A stretch of DNA of 64,000 bases from Rhodocyclus gracilis (GTDB taxonomy: Bacteria; Pseudomonadota; Gammaproteobacteria; Burkholderiales; Rhodocyclaceae): assembly GCF_009617575.1 (NCBI RefSeq), contig NZ_WIXJ01000005.1, positions 62,001 through 126,000 of the forward strand, given 5' to 3'. The translations under genes and the position numbers were made by a program. Position 1 is the first letter of the stretch, and each line of letters opens with the position of its first letter. Below are positions 56,777-64,000 of the stretch, one piece after another. The notes under the pieces are model-generated. The model ran no database searches and was not told the origin of the DNA. It saw only the letters and a program-made list of their open reading frames with translations.

Positions 56777-59278
56777 ATGCTCCGCTTTCTCGACCTGTCC
56801 GCCAGCATCGTCATGCGCCGCATGTTGCGCCTCTGGGTACGTGCCGACGTATTTCCCGACGATCCGGCGAGTCTGGGCATCGATCCGGAGAAGCCCGTCT
56901 GTTACGTCCTGCAGGACGGCCGACTGGCCAATCTGCTGACCCTGTTTGATGAATCGCGGCGCGCCGGTTTGCCGCTGGCGGAATCGGCGCTGACGGTTGG
57001 TGCCGTGCGGGCGCCGCGGTCGGTCATTTTCCTGACGCGCCGGCAGCGTCTGACGGCTTCCGCGCGTGAGCGCTACGAGCATTCGCCGCTGCTCGTGCGT
57101 TTGGTCGAACAGGCGTGCGCCGGCGGCCCGGTGGACGTGCAGCTGGTGCCGGTGACGATTCTCTGGGGGCGCAGCCCGAAGCATCAGGATTCGATCCTCG
57201 GCGCCCTGTTTGCCGAGACCTGGCGGGTGCCAGGCATCCTCGGCCAGATTCTGGCGGTGTTGGTGCACGGGCGGAACGTTCTGGTGCGCTTTAATACGCC
57301 GGTGTCCTTGACCGGTGTTTTCAGCGAAAACGCGCCGATGCCGGATGCGCCTCGGGCGCTGCGCAAGCTGTCGCGCGTCTTGCGCGTGCACTTTCGCCGG
57401 CAGCGCGAAATGGCGATTGGCCCCGATCTGTCGCACCGCAACACGCAAGTCGACGCCCTGCTGGCCGCGCCCACCGTTCGTGCGGCGATCAGCGCCGAGG
57501 CGGCGACGCGCAAGCAGTCGCCGGCGGCAGCCGAGGCCCGCGCGCGGCGCTTTGCGCTGGAAATTGCTTCCGACTATTCGTACGGCGCGGTACGGGCGCT
57601 CGAGCTGTTCCTCACCTGGCTGTGGAACCGCCTCTACGATGGCGTCGAAGTGCACCACATCGACCGGCTGGCGTCGATTGCGCCGGGCCAGAGTGTCATC
57701 TATACGCCCTGCCATCGCAGTCACGTCGACTACCTGCTGCTCTCCTTCATCCTCTATCGCAATGGGCTGACGCCGCCGCACATCGCCGCCGGTGCGAACC
57801 TCAATCTGCCGCTGGTGGGGCCATTGCTGCGGCGCGGTGGCGCTTTTTTCATGCGCCGCACGTTCAAGGGCGAGCCGCTCTACGCGGCGGTTTTTCACGA
57901 GTATCTGCATCTCATCATCACGCGCGGGTTTCCCATCGAGTACTTCATCGAAGGCGGGCGTAGCCGCAGCGGCCGTCTGCTGGCACCGAAGGCGGGCATC
58001 CTCGGCATGACGGTGAGGAGCTTCGTGCGCGAGCATCAGCGCCCGCTGATTTTCGTGCCGGTCTACATCGGTTACGAAAAAGTCGTCGAAGGCAGTACGT
58101 ACCTGCGCGAACTGGAGGGGCGCCCGAAACAGCGCGAGTCGCTGTGGGGGGTGCTGCGCACCGCGCGGCGGCTGAAGCGCGAGTTCGGCACGGTGCACGT
58201 GAATTTTGGCGAGCCGCTGCCGCTGGCGGCATTCCTCGACGGCATTCGTCCGGGCTGGACGGCCGAGCCGGCGCCCCCCGCCAGCGAGACCCCGCCGGCC
58301 GAGGACTGGCCGCGTGCGGCGACCTTGGCGGCGGCGGGCGAACTGGCGCAGCGCATCAACGAAGCAGCGGTCATCAATCCGATCAATCTGATCGCGCTGA
58401 CGCTTCTGGCGACGCCGAAACACGCTGCCGACGAGCAGGCCTTGTTGCGCCAGATTGCCCACTGTCAGGCCCTGCTGGCCGAGGTGCCCTATTCGGCGTC
58501 CAGTATCACCTGTGCGCAGTCGCCGGCAGAGATCGTCGCCACCGCACAGCGGATGGGCTACGTCGAGCAGGTCGCCCACCCGCTCGGCGATCTGCTGCGC
58601 GTCGTCGAGCAGCAGGCGCCGCAGTTGGCGTATTTCCGCAACAACGTCCTGCATCTGATCGCCCTGCCCGCCTTGATGGCCTGCCTGCTTAGCCACAACC
58701 GGCGTCTCGGTGAGACGCATCTGCGTGAAGCTCTGGCGGCGATCTATTCGCTGATGCGTTCGGAGTTGTATCTGCGCTGGTCTGCCGACGAACTGCCTGC
58801 GGTGGTCGACGCCTACGTCGCCGTGCTGCTTGCGCGCGGTCTGCTCGAACGCACGCCGACAGGCGACCTCGTGGCTCCAGAGACGAATCGCGCCGAGTTC
58901 GCCGACTTGCGCCGCCTCGGCGAGAACATCCGGCCGACGCTCGAACGCCACTTCCTCATCCTCGCCCTGCTCGAACGCGCCGGCTCCGGTTGCCTGACCC
59001 GGCGCGGGCTGGAAGAAGACTGCCACTTGCTGGCGCAACGCCTGACGCTGCTCTACGAATTCAACACCGCCGAGTTTTCCGAGCGTTCGCTGTTTACAGC
59101 GGTGCTGGGGCATCTGCTGGAAACCGGCTTGCTCCACGAAGGCGAGGACGGCCTCCTGCATTTCGAGCCGCACATGACGACGCCGCTGCGCTGGGCCGAA
59201 CTGGTGTTGCCGGCCGATGTGCGTCAGGCCGTGCGGCGGATGGCCGGCGAAGGCGTCGTCGCGCCGCTTGCGCCCTGA
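56777..59278 (+). CDS. plsB: glycerol-3-phosphate 1-O-acyltransferase PlsB
   Basis: Inner-membrane enzyme acylating glycerol-3-phosphate to start phospholipid synthesis; 833 residues, the usual PlsB length. Acyltransferase motifs: TPCHRSHVDYLLLSF (H-x4-D), GGAFFMRRTFKG, IEYFIEGGRSRSGRLLAPK and LIFVPVYIGYEK. ATG 56777 is preferred over the TTG two codons earlier. A Pro/Ala-rich loop (TAEPAPPASETPPAEDW) interrupts the region after the catalytic domain. Confidence 0.96.
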   Translation: MLRFLDLSASIVMRRMLRLWVRADVFPDDPASLGIDPEKPVCYVLQDGRLANLLTLFDESRRAGLPLAESALTVGAVRAPRSVIFLTRRQRLTASARERYEHSPLLVRLVEQACAGGPVDVQLVPVTILWGRSPKHQDSILGALFAETWRVPGILGQILAVLVHGRNVLVRFNTPVSLTGVFSENAPMPDAPRALRKLSRVLRVHFRRQREMAIGPDLSHRNTQVDALLAAPTVRAAISAEAATRKQSPAAAEARARRFALEIASDYSYGAVRALELFLTWLWNRLYDGVEVHHIDRLASIAPGQSVIYTPCHRSHVDYLLLSFILYRNGLTPPHIAAGANLNLPLVGPLLRRGGAFFMRRTFKGEPLYAAVFHEYLHLIITRGFPIEYFIEGGRSRSGRLLAPKAGILGMTVRSFVREHQRPLIFVPVYIGYEKVVEGSTYLRELEGRPKQRESLWGVLRTARRLKREFGTVHVNFGEPLPLAAFLDGIRPGWTAEPAPPASETPPAEDWPRAATLAAAGELAQRINEAAVINPINLIALTLLATPKHAADEQALLRQIAHCQALLAEVPYSASSITCAQSPAEIVATAQRMGYVEQVAHPLGDLLRVVEQQAPQLAYFRNNVLHLIALPALMACLLSHNRRLGETHLREALAAIYSLMRSELYLRWSADELPAVVDAYVAVLLARGLLERTPTGDLVAPETNRAEFADLRRLGENIRPTLERHFLILALLERAGSGCLTRRGLEEDCHLLAQRLTLLYEFNTAEFSERSLFTAVLGHLLETGLLHEGEDGLLHFEPHMTTPLRWAELVLPADVRQAVRRMAGEGVVAPLAP

Positions 59279-59343
59279 CGCCAGCCGCTTGCTGCTGGGC
59301 GGGTAGGTGACACGGGGGGCGGCTTGTCAGACGTGCGTCGAGC

Positions 59344-60063
59344 TCAGGCGCTGACCCCGGTCGCCGGCCAGGGAATGACGTAAAACAGCACGGCGAAAAA
59401 GTGCAAGGCGCTGCCGAGTAGCACGAAGCCGTGCCAGATCGCGTGGTTGTACGGCAGGCGGCGCCATTTGTAGAAAACGACGCCGCCGGTGTAGGCCAGT
59501 CCGCCGGCGGCCAGCAGTGCCAGTCCGCCACCGCCGAGCCGTGCCAGCAGCGGCTGAATGGCGATGATCGCCACCCAGCCCATGGCGACGTAAAGCGCCA
59601 CGACCAGTCCATGCAGGCGGCCGCGCAGGGTCAGGCGCAAGACAATCCCGGCAATCGCCAGCGTCCAGATCAGGACGAACAGCGACCAGCCCCACGGGCC
59701 GCGCAGGCTGACCAGCATGAACGGTGTGTAGGTGCCGGCGATGAGCAGAAAAATCGCCGAGTGGTCGAGCGTGCGGAAAACCTGCCGCAGACGTTCGCCG
59801 CTGACGCTGTGATAGAGCGTCGAGGCCGTGTAGCAGAGGATCATGGCGGCGCCGAAGACCGCGCAGCTGACGATGTGCCAGACATCGCCATTGAGCGTCG
59901 AAAACGCGACGAGAACGGCCAGACCGGCAATCGCCAGAACGATACCGACGCCGTGCGTGATGCTGTTTGCCAACTCCTCGCGTGCGCTGTAGCTCGGCAA
60001 CGCAGACGAAGCGGCCGGCGCAGCGTGGCCGGCCTGTGGCGATGGAACGGAAACGGAACTCAC
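59344..60063 (-). CDS. trhA: hemolysin III / TrhA family membrane protein
   Basis: A 239-residue PAQR-family protein with seven predicted membrane segments. Family residues: SITHGVGIVLAIAG in the first helix, TLYHSV, LDHSAIFLLIAGTYTPF, and the C-terminal HAIWHGFVLLGSALHF with the metal-site His pair. TrhA controls membrane fluidity in E. coli; haemolysis is not implied. Convergent with plsB. Confidence 0.93.
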   Translation of the reverse strand: MSSVSVPSPQAGHAAPAASSALPSYSAREELANSITHGVGIVLAIAGLAVLVAFSTLNGDVWHIVSCAVFGAAMILCYTASTLYHSVSGERLRQVFRTLDHSAIFLLIAGTYTPFMLVSLRGPWGWSLFVLIWTLAIAGIVLRLTLRGRLHGLVVALYVAMGWVAIIAIQPLLARLGGGGLALLAAGGLAYTGGVVFYKWRRLPYNHAIWHGFVLLGSALHFFAVLFYVIPWPATGVSA

Positions 60064-60288
60064 GGTGGAACCTCACGGAAAATGTCGCCAGCGGCGATAC
60101 GCTGACTATACGCCACGCCTTCCGGGCACCAACACATGGTGTGAGGGTGCCGTCGCCGGCCCGATGAGCACTCTCCCACGAGAGAACGCGCCCTCACGCG
60201 AGAACTGCGACCTCTGCGATGGGCGGCGTGGCTGTCCTGTCACGCGTCACCCTTGCCGGCGTGGCCCCGCGCGGCGCTGGCTGGGGCG

Positions 60289-60303
60289 GCCCCGAAGCGG
60301 GGC
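60289..60303 (-). other. short hairpin downstream of yjdM
   Basis: A 6-bp GCCCCG-AAG-CGGGGC stem 37 bases past the yjdM stop, in a 276-base gap before trhA. No uridine run. The rest of this gap holds no gene I can support. Confidence 0.35.
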
Positions 60304-60339
60304 GTCTCAGCCTTGAGAACCGTCGTTGTGCGCGAAGGT

Positions 60340-60678
60340 TCAGGCTTTCTTCAGGAAGCAGGCCTTCAGCATGAAGCTGCCGGCCTCCATCTTGCAGTCG
60401 ACCTCGTGGTCGCCACCGACGAGGCGGATGCTCTTCACCTTGGTGCCGACCTTCAGGGTGATCGACGAACCCTTGACCTTCAGATCCTTGATCAGTACCA
60501 CCGAATCGCCGTCGGCAAGGACGTTGCCGTTGGCGTCGCGCACGACGCGGGTGTCTGCCTGATCGTCTTCTGCGGCCGCCTGTGTGGGCCACTCGAAGCC
60601 GCAGTCGGCACAGACGGTGCGATCGCCGTCCGGGTAGGTGTTCTCAAGGGTGCATTGCGGGCAGGCGGTGGGCGTCAT
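60340..60678 (-). CDS. yjdM: zinc-ribbon protein YjdM (PhnA-like)
   Basis: A 112-residue protein with an N-terminal zinc ribbon (TACPQCTLENTY and VCADCGFEW) and a C-terminal SH3-like PhnA domain (VLIKDLKVKGSSITLKVG, then the tail LKACFLKKA). The old name PhnA does not mean phosphonoacetate hydrolase activity. ATG 60678 gives the family-typical start. Confidence 0.93.
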   Translation of the reverse strand: MTPTACPQCTLENTYPDGDRTVCADCGFEWPTQAAAEDDQADTRVVRDANGNVLADGDSVVLIKDLKVKGSSITLKVGTKVKSIRLVGGDHEVDCKMEAGSFMLKACFLKKA

Positions 60679-60845
60679 GGCGGAGAGCTTCCGGGATGGG
60701 CCGCGCATTCTAAAGGACTCGTCGCGCACGGCAAATTGTCTTTGCACGAAATACCCGACTGATTGTCTCAAGAATGTGAGGCGCGCGCCGTAACATTCCT
60801 TGGGCGCGGCATTCCACGTCTATGACAGCTACGAAGGAATCGATC

Positions 60846-61049
60846 ATGAACATTGCGTCAACCAGCGCGGCTTACGGCACTGCCGCCACACCCGTTGCAC
60901 AGCGCTCCGCTGAAGCCGCCGAAGTCCAGAAGCGCGGGCCGGATCACGACCGCGACGCCGACGATGCCACGGCGGCCGTGAGCGCACCGGCGCCCACGGT
61001 CAACAGCAGCGGTCAGAAAGTCGGTCAGGTCATCAACGTTACGGCCTGA
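60846..61049 (+). CDS. small protein of unknown function
   Basis: A 67-residue Ala/Asp-rich protein ending SGQKVGQVINVTA. ATG 60846 has AAGGA seven bases upstream; an in-frame ATG lies eight codons earlier (60822). No membrane segment or signal is visible, and it is likely disordered. It is followed at once by a strong intrinsic terminator, which supports its being a real monocistronic gene. I recognise no family with confidence. Confidence 0.65.
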   Translation: MNIASTSAAYGTAATPVAQRSAEAAEVQKRGPDHDRDADDATAAVSAPAPTVNSSGQKVGQVINVTA

Positions 61050-61063
61050 TCGCCTGCGCTAAG

Positions 61064-61098
61064 AAAGCCCTCGCGCCGATGTGGCGCGGGGGCTTTTT
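61064..61098 (+). terminator. intrinsic terminator after the small gene
   Basis: An 11-bp stem GCCCTCGCGCC / GGCGCGGGGGC (one G-T pair), followed by TTTTT. It lies between convergent genes and may also work on the minus strand. Confidence 0.88.
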
Positions 61099-61101
61099 GC
61101 G

Positions 61102-61629
61102 TTAACGACGGTCGGGAGCAGCGTGTCCGGCGTGGTCGATCATCTTGCGCAGGAAGAGGCGGGCTTTTTCCCTCTGGTTCGGGTTGAGGCTGTCGTAGAA
61201 GGCGAACCAGCGTTCGCGCGAGGCTTCGTGCCGCTTGGCGATATCGGCGTGCGTTTCGTCGTGCGCCTTGAAGATGGCGCGCAGGTCGGCGTTCGGCTGA
61301 TCGAGGGCGGCCAGCGTCTTTTCGTGTTCTTCGCGCAGACGTTCGCGGCTGTCTTTGCGTGCGTCGCGTGTCGCCTGCTCGGCGTCTTTCCACAGCGCTT
61401 CCTGCTTGGCATCGAGCTTCAGTTCGTCGTGCAGGCGGCCCAGTTCGCGCAAGGGGCTGCCGTGGCCGCCGTGTTCGGCGCTCCAGTCGCCGCGCGCGCG
61501 GCCGTCGCAGCCGCCATCGGGCGGCAGGGCGAAGCTGGTGCTGGCTGCGCCAAGGCCGAGGCCAATGGCAGCGGTGGCGAGGAAGCGGCGCAGGGTGCGC
61601 GAGGAGGTCGATTTGTTCGTCGTGTGCAT
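61102..61629 (-). CDS. Spy/CpxP-like periplasmic protein
   Basis: A 175-residue exported protein. The signal peptide RRFLATAAIGLGLGAASTSFA is followed by an all-helical, His/Asp/Glu/Arg-rich body (LGRLHDELKLDAKQEALWKD, then FYDSLNPNQREKARLFLRKM). This resembles Spy/CpxP-type chaperones and metal-resistance sensors; the canonical LTxxQ motif appears only as LNPNQ. Start ATG 61629 has GGAG upstream. A TTGACA (61750-61755, minus strand) may belong to its promoter. Confidence 0.78.
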   Translation of the reverse strand: MHTTNKSTSSRTLRRFLATAAIGLGLGAASTSFALPPDGGCDGRARGDWSAEHGGHGSPLRELGRLHDELKLDAKQEALWKDAEQATRDARKDSRERLREEHEKTLAALDQPNADLRAIFKAHDETHADIAKRHEASRERWFAFYDSLNPNQREKARLFLRKMIDHAGHAAPDRR

Positions 61630-61834
61630 GTGTGTTCTCCGCTGAGGGTTACGGGATCTGGGCTGTGCTTGTCCGGCACGTGTCGGTGCCGGCATCGTCG
61701 CTCGGCCCGCGTGGCCGGCGTTGATGGGGGCATTGTCCGCGCCCCACCTTGTCAAACGATTTCGCCGGCATGGCAAAAAATTGCAAATTGTTGCGCGGGT
61801 GAACGGGTGGCGAAGCTTTGCGTCGCTCTGCCGC

Positions 61835-64000
61835 TCAGGCGCGCCGTGGCAGCAGGCTTTCCACCGCCGCCGCAGTCAGCGGGCGGCTGAAGAGGTAGCC
61901 CTGCATCTCGCAGCAGCCGAGTTCGCGCAGGATGTTCTGCTGGGCGAGGCTTTCGACGCCTTCGGCGATGCTGGTCAGGCCGAGGGCGTGCGACAGGGCG
62001 AGAATGGCCTGGACGATGAGGGCATCGCTGCCCTGCTCGTCCAGATGGCGGACAAAGGACTGGTCGATCTTGAGCTTGTCGAGCGGGAACTGCTTGAGAT
62101 AGGCGAGACTGGAATAGCCGGTGCCAAAGTCGTCAATCGACAGGCGGACGCCCATGGCGTGGAACTGCTGCATGAGCGAAAGCGACTTGCCGACGTTGCG
62201 CATCAGGGAGCTTTCGGTGAACTCAAGCTCCAGGTAGCGGCCGTCGAGGCGATGGCCGGCCAGCGTGCGGGCGACGATCTCCGGTAGATCGCCGCGCGCC
62301 ATCTGGTGTGCCGATACGTTCACGGCGACGACGAAGTCGTCGAAGCCGGCATCGAGCCAGCGCCGGCGCTGCCGGCAGGCTTCGTCGAGCGCCCATTCGC
62401 CGAGCGTGAAGATCATGCCGTTCTCTTCGGCCACGGAGATGAACTCGCCCGGCGGAATCAGGCCGCGCTGCGGATGGTCGATGCGGATCAGCGCTTCGAC
62501 ACCGACCACCTTGCCGCTGCCGAGATCGACCTGCGGCTGGTAGTGCAGCGTCAGCCAGCGCTCGGCGACGGCGCGCCGCAGGTCGTCGCCGATGGTCAGC
62601 AGACGTTGCGAGTGCTCGTTCATGCGCTTGGTGAAAAAGCGGAAGCTGTTCTTGCCGCCGACCTTGGCATTGAGCAGGGCCGAGTCGGCGTTCTTCATCA
62701 GGGTGGCGAAGTCCTTGCCATCGTTGGGGAAGACGGCGATGCCGATACGCGCCGAGAGATTGATCAGCTGGCCGCTGACGGCGTAGGGCTCGGCGATGCT
62801 GGCGAGCAGGGCCGAGGCGACGGGATTGATGGCGCTGGCGGCGTTGAGGTCGGGCAAGGCGACAACGAAGAAATCGCCCGAGAAGCGCGAAACCGTTCCC
62901 TGCGCGCCAACGACATCGAGCAGGCGTCGCGCGCTCTGGTTGAGTACCTGATCGCCGGCGACGTGACCGAAGAGGTCGTTGACCATGTGGAAGTGGTCGA
63001 GGTTGATGAAGAGCACGCCGACGTGCCGGTCGTGCTGCGTGGCGTGGATGATGGCCTCGCCGACGCGGTCTTCCATCATCAGCTGATTGGGCAGCCCGGT
63101 CAGCGCGTCGAAGCGCTTCAGGCGGTGCAGCTCTTCCGCCGCTTTCTTCTGCATCAGATCGCTGAAGACGGCGAAGTGGTTGCTGACGCGGCCCGCTGTG
63201 TCGCGGACGAGGTTGATCGTCACCCAGGCCGGATAGATGTCGCCATTCTTGCGCCGGTTCCACAGTTCGCCCTGCCAGGCACCCTGCGCGCTGAGCGTCG
63301 CCCAGAGATCCTGATAAAACTGTCGGTCGTGCCGGTCAGATTTGAGCAGTCGCGGGTTCTGGCCGAGCACTTCGGCGGCCGTGTAGCCGGTAATGTCGAC
63401 GAAGGAGGCATTGACCGCGACGATGTTGTTCGCGGCGTCGGTGATGATCATGCCGTCGCTGCTGTTGGCGAAAACCTGGGCGTAGAGGGCGACCTGGCTT
63501 TCCGCGTAGAGGCGCTGTTCGGTGTCGGCCATTTTCGCCAGAGCAAACGAAATATCGCCGGCGACTTCTTCGAGCAGCGCGACGACGTCTTCGTCGAAAT
63601 AGCTCTCCTCTTCGGCGTACACGGTGAAGGCGCCGCGAAAGCTGCCGCCGCCGATGGGCAGCGCCATGCTCGAGCGCAGGCCACAGCGCCGCATTTCCGC
63701 ATGCCACGGTTCCGATTCGTCGCGCGTTTGCAGATGCTCCATGATCACCGGCCGCCCTTCGCGGATGGCGGTGCCGGTCGCACCGCGGCCAGTCGCCAGC
63801 TCGGGAGAGGTGTGGATGACGAGCGTTTCGAGATAGGACTGGTGCTTGGCATCGCCGCTGCAGGCGAGGACGTGTACGCGGCCATTCTCGGAGCGTCCTT
63901 TCGCCTCTTCGCCGATCCAGGCGAGGACGAAGCCGCCGTAACGGGTGGCAATGTCGCAAACCTCGGTGAACAGGGCCTGCCGGTCCGTCAGTTTGACGAT
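61835..64000 (-). CDS. GAF-PAS-GGDEF-EAL protein, N-terminus outside window
   Basis: At least 722 residues; the gene begins beyond the right edge and is open to base 64000. Order visible: GAF domain (about 1-165 of the visible part), PAS (about 167-285, with NSSDGMIITDAANNIVAVNA), GGDEF (about 300-460), EAL (about 475-720). The GGDEF signature is changed to FSGDFFVVAL near visible residue 373, so it is probably not a cyclase. The EAL domain is intact (GVEALIRIDH, LEFTESSLM, DDFGTGYSSLAYL, KIDQSFV), so it is probably a cyclic-di-GMP phosphodiesterase. Internal starts are unlikely. Confidence 0.92.
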   Translation of the reverse strand: MVKLTDRQALFTEVCDIATRYGGFVLAWIGEEAKGRSENGRVHVLACSGDAKHQSYLETLVIHTSPELATGRGATGTAIREGRPVIMEHLQTRDESEPWHAEMRRCGLRSSMALPIGGGSFRGAFTVYAEEESYFDEDVVALLEEVAGDISFALAKMADTEQRLYAESQVALYAQVFANSSDGMIITDAANNIVAVNASFVDITGYTAAEVLGQNPRLLKSDRHDRQFYQDLWATLSAQGAWQGELWNRRKNGDIYPAWVTINLVRDTAGRVSNHFAVFSDLMQKKAAEELHRLKRFDALTGLPNQLMMEDRVGEAIIHATQHDRHVGVLFINLDHFHMVNDLFGHVAGDQVLNQSARRLLDVVGAQGTVSRFSGDFFVVALPDLNAASAINPVASALLASIAEPYAVSGQLINLSARIGIAVFPNDGKDFATLMKNADSALLNAKVGGKNSFRFFTKRMNEHSQRLLTIGDDLRRAVAERWLTLHYQPQVDLGSGKVVGVEALIRIDHPQRGLIPPGEFISVAEENGMIFTLGEWALDEACRQRRRWLDAGFDDFVVAVNVSAHQMARGDLPEIVARTLAGHRLDGRYLELEFTESSLMRNVGKSLSLMQQFHAMGVRLSIDDFGTGYSSLAYLKQFPLDKLKIDQSFVRHLDEQGSDALIVQAILALSHALGLTSIAEGVESLAQQNILRELGCCEMQGYLFSRPLTAAAVESLLPRRA

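Noticed and set aside
56768-59173. An 801-codon open frame on the minus strand
   Set aside because: Antisense to plsB, whose motifs are all present on the plus strand; shadow frame.

Overview
The window is a stretch of chromosome from a high-GC Gram-negative bacterium, most likely a betaproteobacterium of the Rhodocyclales/Rhodocyclaceae type. That assignment is inference. It rests on an SAH riboswitch in front of ahcY-metF, an rpoN-hpf-ptsN-hprK cluster paired with a separate EIIA(Man)-HPr-Enzyme I cluster, a gshA/gshB pair next to those PTS genes, a RibB protein with a degenerate RibA domain, GatCAB, and the metK / two acyltransferases / dapF / DUF484 / xerC order. Coding density is very high, no gap exceeds 300 bases, and I see no rRNA, tRNA, IS element, prophage or CRISPR array. 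Most genes are housekeeping.

Layout. 1-9 kb: end of an alpha/beta hydrolase gene, cca, an NDUFA9-like reductase, a soluble lytic transglycosylase, fau, and a large membrane PAS-GGDEF-EAL protein. 9-16 kb: the cell-shape operon mreB-mreC-mreD-mrdA-rodA-rlpA (minus strand), divergent from gatC-gatA-gatB (16-19.5 kb). 19.5-22.6 kb: pyrE, xthA, and a four-gene cluster of small membrane proteins (DUF883/YqjE/YqjK-like plus a possible LETM1-like protein). 22.5-30.5 kb: a SAM-cycle neighbourhood with SAH riboswitch-ahcY-metF and metK, the latter behind a structured leader that ends in an intrinsic terminator. Between them lie an HD-GYP protein, a YgiD-type dioxygenase, a cytosolic YceI and a divergent LysR regulator.

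30.5-38.5 kb: two LpxL/LpxM-type acyltransferases, a GNAT enzyme, dapF, DUF484, xerC, bacteriohemerythrin, an RlmI-type rRNA methyltransferase and a solitary Eco57I-like DNA methylase. 38.5-44.8 kb: gshA, gshB, apbE, then EIIA(Man), HPr and Enzyme I. 44.9-49.4 kb (minus): psiF, hprK, ptsN, hpf, rpoN, lptB. The two PTS clusters together make a regulatory phosphorelay with no sugar permease in view: Enzyme I and HPr phosphorylate EIIA(Man) and PtsN, and HprK modifies HPr on serine. 49.6-56.7 kb (minus): recA-recX, then ribE-ribBX-ribH-nusB-thiL-pgpA-pncC. 56.8-64 kb: plsB, a TrhA/hemolysin III protein, yjdM, a small unknown protein, a Spy/CpxP-like protein, and the C-terminal part of a GAF-PAS-GGDEF-EAL protein cut by the window edge.

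The most interesting signals are RNA-level or family-level departures. The metK leader looks like an attenuator whose predicted start site falls right at the first helix. RecX carries a roughly 100-residue hydrophilic insertion. RibBX lacks GTP cyclohydrolase II metal ligands. The last EAL protein has a broken GGDEF motif. A perfect 11-bp hairpin sits between ahcY and metF, and the DNA methylase has no restriction partner. No obviously new multi-gene system is present.
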